Shown here in pieces: positions 1-7,366 of a DNA stretch of 20,758 nucleotides. This DNA is from Chloroflexota bacterium (GTDB taxonomy: Bacteria; Chloroflexota; Dehalococcoidia; Bin125): contig JAPPBK010000044.1 of assembly GCA_026705105.1 (NCBI GenBank), positions 1 to 20,758 of the forward strand, written 5' to 3'. The translations under genes were made by a program, and so were the position numbers. Position 1 is the first letter of the stretch, and the number at the start of each line of letters is the position of its first letter. Under the pieces are notes generated by a model. That model was not told where the DNA came from. It did not search any database and saw only the letters and a program-made list of their open reading frames with translations.

Positions 1-101
1 TGTCATTCATGGCCGAGAATCCGGCCGGCTGGCACGGCAAGGGGCCGTCGGACGAACAACTCGCCCAGGCGCTGGAGGAGATCGACGGAGGGCTGACATG
101 A
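1..101 (+). CDS. Transketolase N-terminal subunit (3' end only)
   Basis: Only the last 32 codons are inside the window; the reading frame begins at base 3 and ends with TGA at 99-101. The peptide contains WHGKGPSDEQLAQALEEI, which matches the usual C-terminus of split transketolase N-terminal subunits (the thiamine-diphosphate-binding half), where a WHGKAP-like motif precedes a final helix. The stop overlaps the ATG of the next gene as ATGA, so the two halves are translationally coupled. The two subunits together should form a working transketolase of the non-oxidative pentose phosphate pathway, moving two-carbon ketol units between sugar phosphates in the cytoplasm. The identification rests on a short tail plus the neighbour, but the two agree well. 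Confidence 0.85.
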   Translation, partial: SFMAENPAGWHGKGPSDEQLAQALEEIDGGLT

Positions 102-1090
102 CGTCGACCGGATGGGCCGCCGTCCCTGAGCCACCGCCGGCCGCAACGCGCGAAGCGTACGGACCGGCCCTGGTCAAGCTGGCCGACGCCGGCTACGACA
201 TCGTCGCGCTCGACGCCGACCTCTCCGCCTCGACCGGCGGCAACAAGCTGGCCGGCTCGCATCCCGATCGCTGGTTCACCGTGGGCGCAGCGGAACAGAA
301 CCTGATCAGCATCGCGGCGGGACTGGCCTCCACCGGCAAGACGGTCTACGCGGCGTCGTTTGCGGTGTTCATGCCCGGCCACTGCTTCGACCAGATCCGC
401 GTGCAGATTGCGCAACAGCGGATGAACGTGAAGCTCGTCGCCTCGCACGGCGGCATCTCGGTGGGCGAGGACGGCGCCTCGGCCCAGGCAATCGAGGATT
501 TGGCGCTGATGACCTCGCTGCCGGGCATGAACGTGGTCGTGCCCTCGGACGCGGTCGAAGCCGACCAAGCGATCCGCCGCGCCGCCGAGGACGACGAACC
601 CTGGTACATCCGCCTCGGCCGTCCGAAGCTGCCCATCGTGCACCTGCTGGACCCGAGCGTGGATCCGAAACACCAGAGGAACTTCGAGCTTGGGCGAGCC
701 GAGGTCATCTACCTGGAGGACGATGTCACGTTGATCGCCTGCGGGCTGATGCTCGAACCCACCATCCGCGCCGCCGACGCGCTCGCGCAGGAGGGCATCG
801 GCGCGCGGGTGCTCAACATGGCGACAATCAAGCCGCTCGACGATGCGGAAGTGATCCGCGCCGCCGAGCAGACCGGCGCCATCGTTTGCGCGGAGGAACA
901 CAACGTGATCGGCGGCCTCGGCTCGGCCGTGGCGCGCACCCTGGCGCGGCACTGCCCCGTGCCGATGGAGCAGGTCGGGATCGAAGACCGCTTCGGTCAG
1001 TCAGGGACCTGGACGGCGCTGCTCGAGGAGTACGGTCTGACGTCGGAATCCGTGGTTGCGGCGGCGAAGCGGGCCATCGCGCGGAAGTAG
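98..1090 (+). CDS. Transketolase C-terminal subunit
   Basis: This 330-residue protein has the pyrimidine-binding and C-terminal domains of transketolase/DXPS-type enzymes. Near the N-terminus it has LDADLSAST, and at residues 61-70 TVGAAEQNLI, where Glu66 is the conserved glutamate that activates the thiamine diphosphate cofactor. The segment ASHGGISVGEDGASAQAIED is the usual substrate/cofactor loop, and the C-terminal domain begins around residue 190. A length near 310-330 is normal for the split, archaeal-type transketolase C half, which needs the N-terminal subunit encoded just upstream. The ATG overlaps the upstream stop (ATGA), which fixes the start. A 1-deoxyxylulose-phosphate synthase-like function is less likely because the N half ends like a transketolase. 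The gene ends 31 bp from a convergent HAD gene. Confidence 0.93.
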   Translation: MTSTGWAAVPEPPPAATREAYGPALVKLADAGYDIVALDADLSASTGGNKLAGSHPDRWFTVGAAEQNLISIAAGLASTGKTVYAASFAVFMPGHCFDQIRVQIAQQRMNVKLVASHGGISVGEDGASAQAIEDLALMTSLPGMNVVVPSDAVEADQAIRRAAEDDEPWYIRLGRPKLPIVHLLDPSVDPKHQRNFELGRAEVIYLEDDVTLIACGLMLEPTIRAADALAQEGIGARVLNMATIKPLDDAEVIRAAEQTGAIVCAEEHNVIGGLGSAVARTLARHCPVPMEQVGIEDRFGQSGTWTALLEEYGLTSESVVAAAKRAIARK

Positions 1091-1105
1091 CGGTCGGCTC
1101 GGCAA

Positions 1106-1119
1106 GCGTCCGAAGACGC
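1106..1119. terminator. Short hairpin in the convergent gap (weak terminator candidate)
   Basis: In the 31-bp gap between two convergent genes there is a perfect 5-bp stem, GCGTC and GACGC, around a CGAA loop. It could slow polymerase from either side, but no T-run follows on either strand and a 5-bp stem can arise by chance in GC-rich DNA. Confidence 0.25.
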
Positions 1120-1121
1120 GA

Positions 1122-1844
1122 TCAGGACAACCAGCTCGCGACTCCGAACAGGTCTTCACACCAGGCCACCTCGCCGTTGAGGCCTTCGGGACGCGGACGG
1201 TCGTCTTCTTCGACCAGCACGGCCATCATCCCGGCGGACAAGGCCCCTTCGACATCCGATTGGATGTTGTTGCCGATGTGGACGCACTCGCGAGGTTCGA
1301 CGCCCAGGTCCCGCGCTGCGTGCAGGAAGATGCCCGGCTCCGGCTTCCAGACGCCGACCTCGCCAGAGATGTAGACGCCGTCGAACTGGCCCTCGAGTCC
1401 GGCGCCACGGATCTTCTGGCGTTGCATCGGACCGTCATTGAAGTTCGTGATCAGTCCGATCGGACCGTGGCCGCGGGCCGCCGCGAGGGCATCCGGCCAA
1501 CCGTGTATGGCTTCGGCGCGATCGCTGCGCTCGTCGCGGTAGACGCGGTTCAACTCCGCGAATTCGTCCTCGCCGACCGCAATCTGCTCAACCGCGAGGC
1601 TGCGCCGCATCCACTCCTCGGCGTGCAGCCAGAGCGGCCATTGCCAGTCGTTGTCTTCCATGATCCCGCCGATCACCATCTCGATGTTGTCGGCGAAGGC
1701 GGAGGCGGGCTTGCGGTAGAGGCCGAGTTCGATCAGCCTGGCGCCGACGGCGGTACGCGCCTCACGGACGCCGGTCCGCTCACTGATTAGGGTGCCATCG
1801 AGGTCGAAGAAGACGGCTGCGAACCGACCGTTGGCGGCGCTCAC
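1122..1844 (-). CDS. HAD-superfamily hydrolase (phosphatase-like)
   Basis: This 240-residue protein has the haloacid dehalogenase fold motifs in order. Motif I is FFDLDGTLI, with nucleophile Asp14 and acid/base Asp16. A helical cap follows (about 20-115). Motif II is LITNFND, with Thr133. Motif III has Lys167 in WKPEPGIF. Motif IV is HIGNNIQSDVEGA (189-201). It is probably a cytoplasmic small-molecule phosphatase or haloacid-type hydrolase of the YjjG/GPH class; the substrate cannot be told. In motif IV the residue after the glycine is Asn192 instead of the usual Asp, while Asp197 is kept, so metal binding may rely on one acidic residue. The start is GTG, overlapping the upstream stop as GTGA, which supports both the start and coupling to the 141-residue protein. 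It is the last gene of a long minus-strand block. Confidence 0.9.
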   Translation of the reverse strand: MSAANGRFAAVFFDLDGTLISERTGVREARTAVGARLIELGLYRKPASAFADNIEMVIGGIMEDNDWQWPLWLHAEEWMRRSLAVEQIAVGEDEFAELNRVYRDERSDRAEAIHGWPDALAAARGHGPIGLITNFNDGPMQRQKIRGAGLEGQFDGVYISGEVGVWKPEPGIFLHAARDLGVEPRECVHIGNNIQSDVEGALSAGMMAVLVEEDDRPRPEGLNGEVAWCEDLFGVASWLS

Positions 1845-2266
1845 TCCACATCCTCGTCATCCTCTTCCTCTGCCTCGAGCTCGTCCTGGTAGATCTCGAG
1901 CGGCCAGATCGGCCAGTCGAGAAACTGATCGGGCGGGTCCTCGGTCGCGCCCTCCGGATGCTCGACGTCCGGTTCGTGATCGGGCACATAGGTCTGCAGC
2001 GGATTGGCTTTGAACTCGATCCCGTCCTCGTGGGTGACGATGTTGGCCAGCGTGTAGCCAATCCAGGCGAGACAGCGGCATTCGAGCCGGAACGAGACGG
2101 CGAATCGCCGGCGCATCAACGCCTCTTCGCGGATGAAGTCGTGAAACTCTTCGATCTCTTCGGGCGGCAGCATCACATCGACGTGGCCCTCGAATAGCAT
2201 CTGCAGCGCATCCGCCGCTTCAGCCTCTTCCTCCGCGTCCTGGACCTCGAGTGACTCGTCAGTCAT
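1841..2266 (-). CDS. Hypothetical acidic protein, 141 aa
   Basis: No family is recognised. The protein is strongly acidic at both ends: an N-terminal Glu/Asp-rich helix (about residues 4-20) and a C-terminal tail EAEEEDDEDVE. The middle has a hydrophobic, Arg/Cys-containing segment (LECRCLAWIGYTLANIV) and then a Pro/Trp-rich stretch with DWPIWPLEIY. There is no signal peptide and no clear membrane span, so a soluble cytoplasmic protein is likely. The ATG has a good Shine-Dalgarno (GGGAGG, about 7 bases upstream) and overlaps the upstream 96-aa gene by 8 bp. Its stop overlaps the HAD start by 4 bp. Overlap at both ends is good evidence that this is the real frame. Function unknown. Confidence 0.75.
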   Translation of the reverse strand: MTDESLEVQDAEEEAEAADALQMLFEGHVDVMLPPEEIEEFHDFIREEALMRRRFAVSFRLECRCLAWIGYTLANIVTHEDGIEFKANPLQTYVPDHEPDVEHPEGATEDPPDQFLDWPIWPLEIYQDELEAEEEDDEDVE

Positions 2267-2549
2267 CTGCGCCTCCCTCTTGCTGCGAATAGACGCCGAC
2301 TTCCTGGCCGCGCCAGACAGTGACGATCAGATCGTCGCGCAGCGGATCGGCGGTCAGCGCCCAGCGATCGTCGGCGTCGGCGATCACGTCCTGGATGTCC
2401 TCTTCCGCCCACGACTCGGGCACGCAGAGCGTGGCGTAGACGAGCGGCGGCGCGAAGTGCAGATCGATCCGACCGCGTGAGCCGGTTTCGTTCTCGATCA
2501 CATAGCACTCCGAGTGCGCAGTGCGACTCTCGCGTTCGTAGTGGAACAT
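2259..2549 (-). CDS. Hypothetical small protein, 96 aa
   Basis: No family is recognised. The sequence looks like a small alpha/beta protein with alternating hydrophobic strands (RIDLHFAPPLVYATLCV, then DDLIVTVWRGQEVGVY) around an acidic helix (EEDIQDVIADADDRW). There is no signal peptide or membrane segment. The ribosome site is weak (AAGGCG roughly 10 bases before the ATG). The gene lies 41 bp after the DUF3500 gene and overlaps the 141-aa gene by 8 bp, so it is probably cotranscribed with both. The strand pattern would suit a small binding or regulatory protein, but that is a guess. Confidence 0.7.
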   Translation of the reverse strand: MFHYERESRTAHSECYVIENETGSRGRIDLHFAPPLVYATLCVPESWAEEDIQDVIADADDRWALTADPLRDDLIVTVWRGQEVGVYSQQEGGADD

Positions 2550-2590
2550 GGACTCAGCGCCTTGGTCTCTCTCGGTGTTCAGCGCACTGT

Positions 2591-3580
2591 TCAGAGCACG
2601 TGGTAGAGGATGAGGTGCTCGCCCAGGACATCGTTGGCAAAGTCGTTGTCGACGTCACGCCAGACCGAATGGATGTGGTTGGCGCCGTTCTGGCGGTTGT
2701 CGAACTCGACCAGGAATGCGCCGCCGTGAATCCGATAGTAGTGCGGCTCCCCGTTCTGCACGGGACCGGCCCAGGCGAAGTGCATCCCGTCTCGGCCCGC
2801 CGAGGCGATCCGGGCGCGGCGACCGTCCGCCAGTTCAGGCGGGGCCTGATCGACGTAGACATTCACCAACCGCTCGAGCAACGCCCGCTGATCGTCGTCC
2901 ATCTCCGAGGCAGCCAGCCCCTGATACGCAGGCATCACTGCGCGGGACGCGTTGAAGGTGAGGATGTCCCAGGGCGCTTCCGGATAGATGACCGCTCGTT
3001 CGGCCTGCTCGGCGTCGAGCGAGGCCATCAGATCGAATGCGAGGTCCTCGCGCCGGTCGAGGATGCGCAGACCGGCCTGCGGCCCCTGTCTGACCTCGGC
3101 CGGATTGGTGCCGAAGAAGAACGGCGTCAGCGAGAGCAGGCCGTCGCCCCAGAGCGAGTAGTTGAGCGAAATGTGGTGTCCCTCGACGCGCCAACCCCAT
3201 GGCGTCTCGCCGTCCGCCGGGTCGCCGAAGAGCGTCCAGTAGTAGAGCTCGGGGTCGCGCCTGAACGACTTGCGCCCGGCGGCGCGTTCGATCTCGCCCA
3301 GGATGACTTCCATGTCGATGATGCCGACCGCTTGTTCGAAGGCGCGCTCGCTCAGCCCCGCCTGCATCAAGGCCAACGCCAGGTCTCGCTGGTCTTGCGA
3401 CATGTCGCGCAGCGGCAGACCGTGGCGATTGGTCGGCGGGTAGTACCAGAAGATGCGCTCGCCATCCATGAAGTCGTAGATCGTCTTCAGGCGCTGCTCG
3501 GCGTCGAGGCTGTTGGCAAAGGCAGTCGCGGCCTGTCGCATTGCGGCGCCGGATTGCGTGGGTGTGGGTCTCTCAGGCAT
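2591..3580 (-). CDS. DUF3500 family protein
   Basis: This 329-residue protein matches the DUF3500 pattern as I remember it: WYYPPTNRHGLPLRDMS and a QR..A..L.Q..LS segment near the start, RDPELYYWTLFGDPA and WGWRVEGHHISLNYSLWGDG in the middle, TPFFFGTNPAEVRQGPQAG, and near the C-terminus FLVEFDNRQNGANHIHSVWRD. Conserved His, Trp and Asp residues cluster in these motifs and could form an active or metal site, but the family has no established biochemical role that I know of. No classical signal peptide is seen, although many homologs are exported. The ATG is preceded by a modest purine-rich site (GAAGAGA). It follows proA by 25 bp and probably shares its transcript. Confidence 0.85.
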   Translation of the reverse strand: MPERPTPTQSGAAMRQAATAFANSLDAEQRLKTIYDFMDGERIFWYYPPTNRHGLPLRDMSQDQRDLALALMQAGLSERAFEQAVGIIDMEVILGEIERAAGRKSFRRDPELYYWTLFGDPADGETPWGWRVEGHHISLNYSLWGDGLLSLTPFFFGTNPAEVRQGPQAGLRILDRREDLAFDLMASLDAEQAERAVIYPEAPWDILTFNASRAVMPAYQGLAASEMDDDQRALLERLVNVYVDQAPPELADGRRARIASAGRDGMHFAWAGPVQNGEPHYYRIHGGAFLVEFDNRQNGANHIHSVWRDVDNDFANDVLGEHLILYHVL

Positions 3581-3605
3581 GGTTCGGTCTCTTCATCGTG
3601 ACGTT

Positions 3606-4901
3606 TCAGACGGGGCGGGTGTGCCCGTCGCCGCGGATCACCCACTTGTACGAGGTCAGCTCGCGCAGACCCATCGGGCCGCGGGCGTGCAATTTGCCGG
3701 TCGAGATGCCGACCTCCGCGCCGAGTCCGAACTGGCCGCCGTCGGTGAACTGGGTCGAGGCATTGACGTAGACGGCCGCCGCGTCGATTTCGCGCAGGAA
3801 TCGTCGGCCCAGCGCGTCGTCCGAGGTGATCACCGCCTCGGAGTGCCCGCTGCCGTGCTCGGCGATGTGGGCCAGCGCGGCGTCGGCATCGTCGACCACG
3901 CCGACCGCGGCCGTGAGCGATAGGAACTCGGTGTCGAAGTCGTCCGGTCCGGCCGGGAGGGTTCGCGCCGGAGTGTTCGCCAATAGCTCGGCCGCGCGCG
4001 GATCGGCGCGCAGTTCCACCGGCGTCGGTCCGTCGCCGGCCCAACGGCGGCCCAGTTCCGACAGGAACTGCGGCGCGATCGCTTCGTGGACCAGCATCAC
4101 GTCGAGCGCGTTGCAGATGCTGACGCGGCGGCGCTTGGCGTTGTCGACGACGGAGAGCGCCATCTCCAGGTCCGCGGCGGCGTCGATGTAGGTGTGGCAG
4201 ATGCCAACGCCGCCGGCGACGACCGCCATGGTCGCCTGGTTGCGGACGCGGTTGATCAGCGCCTGTCCTCCGCGCGGGACCATCAGGTCGATCAGATCGT
4301 TCATCGCCAGCAGTTCGCCGACCAGTGCGCGGTCGGTCGAGCGCACGAGTTGGATCGCGTCAGCGGGCAGGTCATTGTCGTCCAGGGCATCGCGGAGGAT
4401 GTCGGCGAGGATGCGGTTGGAACGCAGCGCCTCGCGGCCGCCGCGCAACACGGCAGCATTGCCCGACTTGAGGCAGATCGCGCCGATATCGATAGTCACA
4501 TTGGGACGCGACTCGTAGATCGATGCGATCACGCCGAGCGGGACGCGAATGCGCTCAATCTCCAGACCGTCGTCGGTGGTCGTGCAGTCGATCATCTCAC
4601 CGACGGGATCGTCCAGCAGAGCCAGATCCTCCAGCGATACGGCCAGGGCCTCAATCCGCTCCGGCGTCAGCGAGAGTCGGTCGATCATTGCCTCGCTCAG
4701 GTGACCGCTGGCCTCGGCCACGTCCTCGGCGTTGGCGGCGACGATCTGCGCCGAACGCTCGCGCAGCAACAGGGCCGCGCGATGCAGGACTGCGTCCTTC
4801 TGCTCTCGCGAGGCCAGCCCCAGCGCAGGAGCCGCCGCCCGAGCCGCCTCCGCCTGCCGCCGCAACTCGGCCGATGCGTCCACCGCCTGTGCCGTCGCCA
4901 T
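3606..4901 (-). CDS. proA: Gamma-glutamyl phosphate reductase
   Basis: ProA reduces L-glutamate 5-phosphate with NADPH to glutamate 5-semialdehyde, the second step of proline synthesis, in the cytoplasm. The 431-residue length fits the family (about 415-430). Visible signatures are RVPLGVIASIYESRPNVT (119-136), CLKSGNAAVLRGGREA (143-158), MVPRGG (207-212), the catalytic Cys263 in RRVSICNALD, and the C-terminal QFGLGAEVGISTGKLHARGP with GLRELTSYKW. The N-terminus to about residue 250 is the NADPH-binding domain and the middle part the catalytic domain. The start is chosen at the ATG with AGGA about 10 bases upstream. proB is not adjacent: its place is taken by a small unknown gene upstream and DUF3500 downstream, so glutamate 5-kinase must be encoded elsewhere. 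Confidence 0.97.
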   Translation of the reverse strand: MATAQAVDASAELRRQAEAARAAAPALGLASREQKDAVLHRAALLLRERSAQIVAANAEDVAEASGHLSEAMIDRLSLTPERIEALAVSLEDLALLDDPVGEMIDCTTTDDGLEIERIRVPLGVIASIYESRPNVTIDIGAICLKSGNAAVLRGGREALRSNRILADILRDALDDNDLPADAIQLVRSTDRALVGELLAMNDLIDLMVPRGGQALINRVRNQATMAVVAGGVGICHTYIDAAADLEMALSVVDNAKRRRVSICNALDVMLVHEAIAPQFLSELGRRWAGDGPTPVELRADPRAAELLANTPARTLPAGPDDFDTEFLSLTAAVGVVDDADAALAHIAEHGSGHSEAVITSDDALGRRFLREIDAAAVYVNASTQFTDGGQFGLGAEVGISTGKLHARGPMGLRELTSYKWVIRGDGHTRPV

Positions 4902-4957
4902 GTCACTCGGTCCTGTCCGTTGCTGTTTCTGTCAGTGAGCGTAGTCGCCTCTCCGCG

Positions 4958-5293
4958 TCAGCGCCGACGTTTGCGTTCTCCCGCGTTGGGCGGATCGCCG
5001 GAGCCGATAAAGCTGTACTCATCCGAGGTGACGCCCAACCGCTCTTCGAAGCCGTCGACGATCTCGATCCGGCTGCCCTCGCCCGACTCGCCGCGCGGTC
5101 TGAGCTGGTAGACGCCGCCGAGCGAGTGCTCGGGGTTGGAGAGCGAGGAGAGCTTGCCGCGCCAGCTGCGTTCGCGCACGTCTCCGCTGCGGGTCGTCTC
5201 GATGTCGACGATGGCGAAACACTCGGTCAGCAACGACCCGCGCGTGGTCCACAACTCCGCCTTGAACTGCCGCCGCCTGCGCATCGTAGTCAT
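4958..5293 (-). CDS. Hypothetical protein, 111 aa
   Basis: No family is recognised. The protein starts and ends with basic clusters (MRRRRQ and ERKRRR). Between them is a beta-rich stretch with ECFAIVDIETT, WRGKLSSLSNPEHSLGGVYQ and SRIEIVDGFEERLGV. This pattern, with a short Arg/Lys-rich C-terminus, could suit a small beta-barrel or nucleic-acid-binding protein, but nothing specific can be claimed. A strong Shine-Dalgarno (GGAGG, about 8 bases upstream) supports the ATG at 5293; a second ATG three codons later is also possible. It lies 56 bp before proA and 40 bp after the MFS gene on the same strand. Confidence 0.7.
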   Translation of the reverse strand: MTTMRRRRQFKAELWTTRGSLLTECFAIVDIETTRSGDVRERSWRGKLSSLSNPEHSLGGVYQLRPRGESGEGSRIEIVDGFEERLGVTSDEYSFIGSGDPPNAGERKRRR

Positions 5294-5314
5294 TGCCCGC
5301 CTCCGTACCGACTC

Positions 5315-5320
5315 AGCCTA
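5315..5320 (-). promoter_or_regulatory. Candidate -10 element (TAGGCT) upstream of the 111-aa/proA genes
   Basis: On the minus strand TAGGCTG lies 21-27 bases before the ATG at 5293, a place expected for a -10 box. The same TAGRCTG core occurs at similar or longer distance before the BKACE gene and before moxR. No convincing -35 box is seen, so this is weak. Confidence 0.25.
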
Positions 5321-5333
5321 GTCAACCCCGCCC

Positions 5334-6638
5334 TCATCGCGAACGCTGCGGGGCGAACGTGGCGGCCACTCTTGGATCGGAGCCGGCCAGGCGGCGGATC
5401 ACGACCGGCCAGATCAGGATCGCGAGGAGCATGAATGCGGCGGCCTCGATCACGACCGAGATCACGCCGCCCTGGATGCCGAACCATTCGAACATGAAGA
5501 AGACCTGCAGGCCGGTCACGGGGCCCATACCAATCACCATCGAGAGCACGCCCATGACGCGGCCGCGCATTTCGGCGGGGGTTCGGGTGACGAGCAGGGA
5601 GGTCTGCATGATCGCGAAGGCGGAGAAGCCGAAGCCCATGCAGAACGAGATCAGCATCGACAACTCATACCAGGGCGACAGGACCATCCCGGTGACGCAG
5701 CATAGGAACCAGGCCGTGCCCGCGTAGTAGATGCGGCCCGACTGTCCCCAACTGCTCCAGCCCGCGATGGCCAGGGCGCTGACGAAGGATCCTGCGCCGA
5801 CCAGCGCTTCGAGCACGCCGATGCGCAGCTTGTCGACGCCCAGCAGCTCCTGGCCGATGTCGGGCAGGGCCGCGTTGTAGGCGGGGAAGAGCAGGTTGAA
5901 GGCGAGCGTGACCATCAGCGTGCCCATCAGCAGCTCGCTGCGGCGGATGTAGCTGAAGCCGTCGCGGATATCGCGCCAGGTCTCGCGAGCGACCTCGCTG
6001 AATCCCTCCGCGCCGCCGCTGCGCAGCGGCTTGCGGTAGCTGAGCGTGGAGGCGATGGCGGCCGAGGCGATGAACGCGCAGGCGGTGAACAGGTAGGCCC
6101 ACTCGGCGCCCAGTTCCTGCAGCAGTCCGGCGCCGATTAGCGGACCGGGAATCCGCACGATCGAGTCGGTCGACCAGTCCAGTCCGACCGCGCGCCCGAC
6201 CTGGTGGGGCGCGACCACGTCGGCGATCATCGCGCGGCGGGTGGGGAACTCGACCGACCAGACGATGCCGGCGATGAAGACGAAGACCAGCAGCGTCCAG
6301 AAGTCGATTCCGACCAGCATCACGTAGGCGGTGAGGACGAAGTACATCACCGAGAGGATCAGCAGTGCGCCGATCCAGATCTTCTTGCGGTCGAAGCGGT
6401 CTGCGATCGCGCCGACGAACATGCCGAACAGCAGCCGCGGCAGCATGCGGATGAGAAAGGCGAGCGCGACGAAGCCGGCCGCTTCGGCGAGGTCGCGGGC
6501 GAACAGGGTGAGCACCAGCATGTCCAGCCAGCGCACCATGCCGGTGATTGCGCCTGCCGCCCAGACGCGGCGGAAGCCGGTGTTCTGCAGCAATCCGCCG
6601 CTGGCGCCGCCCTCGCGATGCCCGATTCGCAGGCTCAC
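5334..6638 (-). CDS. MFS transporter (EntS/MFS_3-like exporter)
   Basis: This 434-residue protein is very hydrophobic, with about 12 membrane segments and a loop near residues 200-235 that splits the two halves. Signatures of the MFS_3/DHA3 group are NTGFRRVWAAGAI at the start, the motif-A-like loop GAIADRFDRKK (77-87), FPTRRAMIADVV (131-142) and EMRGRVMGVLSMV in the second half. Members are proton-driven drug or siderophore exporters in the inner membrane; the substrate here is unknown. The start is GTG at 6638, 11 bp after the stop of the PPOX gene, consistent with cotranscription. No strong ribosome site is seen, so coupling to the upstream gene may matter. Confidence 0.92.
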   Translation of the reverse strand: MSLRIGHREGGASGGLLQNTGFRRVWAAGAITGMVRWLDMLVLTLFARDLAEAAGFVALAFLIRMLPRLLFGMFVGAIADRFDRKKIWIGALLILSVMYFVLTAYVMLVGIDFWTLLVFVFIAGIVWSVEFPTRRAMIADVVAPHQVGRAVGLDWSTDSIVRIPGPLIGAGLLQELGAEWAYLFTACAFIASAAIASTLSYRKPLRSGGAEGFSEVARETWRDIRDGFSYIRRSELLMGTLMVTLAFNLLFPAYNAALPDIGQELLGVDKLRIGVLEALVGAGSFVSALAIAGWSSWGQSGRIYYAGTAWFLCCVTGMVLSPWYELSMLISFCMGFGFSAFAIMQTSLLVTRTPAEMRGRVMGVLSMVIGMGPVTGLQVFFMFEWFGIQGGVISVVIEAAAFMLLAILIWPVVIRRLAGSDPRVAATFAPQRSR

Positions 6639-6649
6639 CTCGACGCCCG

Positions 6650-7186
6650 CTACTCCGCAGGGCTCTGCTGCACCTGGAACTCCCGATCGGCTCGCTTGCC
6701 CCGATAGACCGTGAGATCAATCGCCCGCCAGACCTGCGGCGTCACCCGGAACAGCATTCGAGGCTCGGTCTGCATGTTGGCGAAGAAGGCGTCGACCGCG
6801 TCGTCGTTGGCCGGATCACCGCGACCGACGTACTTCTCGGCCAGCTTGCGCGAAATCGGCCAGATGTCGAAGTCGGGCAGTGTCATCGCCTCGGCCGTGC
6901 CGTCGATTTCCACGTGCTGCGCGGGCGGACCCGAGTTCTCGATGCAGTAGGACATGCGCGGATCGTTCATCAGTTGCCGGCACCAGATGCGGCTCAGCGT
7001 GCCGGTCAGCCAAAGATGCCCGCGGGGCGGATTGCGCAGCGGGTGCGCGTCGTCGTCGATCTCGCCCTCCCAGAGGAACCAGAGGGGGATCGTGTAGGGC
7101 CGCCCGTCCTGCCTGAGCGTCGCCAGCACGCCGCTGAGCGGCTGCTCCATGAACTCCCGCCAGGCATCCGCTCGCATCCGGGGCAT
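6650..7186 (-). CDS. PPOX/split-barrel flavin- or F420-binding protein (copy 1)
   Basis: This 178-residue protein belongs to the pyridoxamine-5'-phosphate-oxidase-like split beta-barrel superfamily. Motifs are SGVLATLRQDGRPYTIPLWF (18-37), the GHLWLTG strand (57-63), a CIENSGPP turn, the strand VEIDGTAEAM, and EKYVGRGDPAND (117-128). Relatives use FMN or F420 as redox cofactor; the pair of LLM-class genes nearby makes F420 plausible, but it is not proven. The start is ATG with a very strong Shine-Dalgarno (GGAGGA, about 6 bases upstream). It is paralogous to the gene at 7367-7864, and a hairpin-rich repeat of about 180 bp separates the two. The C-terminus has an extra tail (RADREFQVQQ) that copy 2 lacks. 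Confidence 0.88.
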   Translation of the reverse strand: MPRMRADAWREFMEQPLSGVLATLRQDGRPYTIPLWFLWEGEIDDDAHPLRNPPRGHLWLTGTLSRIWCRQLMNDPRMSYCIENSGPPAQHVEIDGTAEAMTLPDFDIWPISRKLAEKYVGRGDPANDDAVDAFFANMQTEPRMLFRVTPQVWRAIDLTVYRGKRADREFQVQQSPAE

Positions 7187-7243
7187 GTGTTTTCCTCCGT
7201 GGCTCAGTCTGTCACTGGTCGAGAGTACGCCACAACTCCCTCA

Positions 7244-7328
7244 TCCACTCTCCCCCGCAGGCGTGGAGGGATGTACCGACTCCCCGTTCCACTCTCCCCC
7301 CGCTCTGCGGGGGGAGATGCCGAAGGCA
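7244..7328. repeat. Hairpin-rich intergenic repeat between the PPOX paralogs
   Basis: The gap 7187-7366 holds C-tract/G-tract structure unlike the coding DNA around it. The unit TCCACTCTCCCCC(C)GC occurs twice in direct orientation, at 7244-7258 and 7288-7303. The second copy forms a perfect 11-bp hairpin: TCTCCCCCCGC at 7293-7303, loop TCT, and GCGGGGGGAGA at 7307-7317. A smaller hairpin TGCC-GAA-GGCA follows at 7318-7328, and a G-tract after that. This resembles dispersed REP-like palindromes found between genes in many GC-rich genomes. It could end or attenuate transcription from copy 2 into copy 1, or stabilise mRNA ends. Whether it is dispersed in this genome cannot be judged from one window. 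Confidence 0.65.
7293..7317. terminator. Strong 11-bp GC hairpin (possible terminator/attenuator)
   Basis: A perfect 11-bp stem with a 3-nt loop lies downstream of the PPOX copy 2 stop and upstream of copy 1 on the minus strand. There is no T-run after it, so it is not a textbook intrinsic terminator, but its stability could pause polymerase or protect the 3' end of the upstream mRNA. Confidence 0.4.
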
Positions 7329-7366
7329 GAGGGGGGCGCCCGACGCGGCCTCCAGACTGCGCGACG

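Noticed and set aside
4086..5111. Long plus-strand open frame opposite proA
   Set aside because: It is antisense to a clear ProA with conserved motifs; the translation is Arg/Asp/Val-rich without family features, as expected for a shadow frame in GC-rich DNA.
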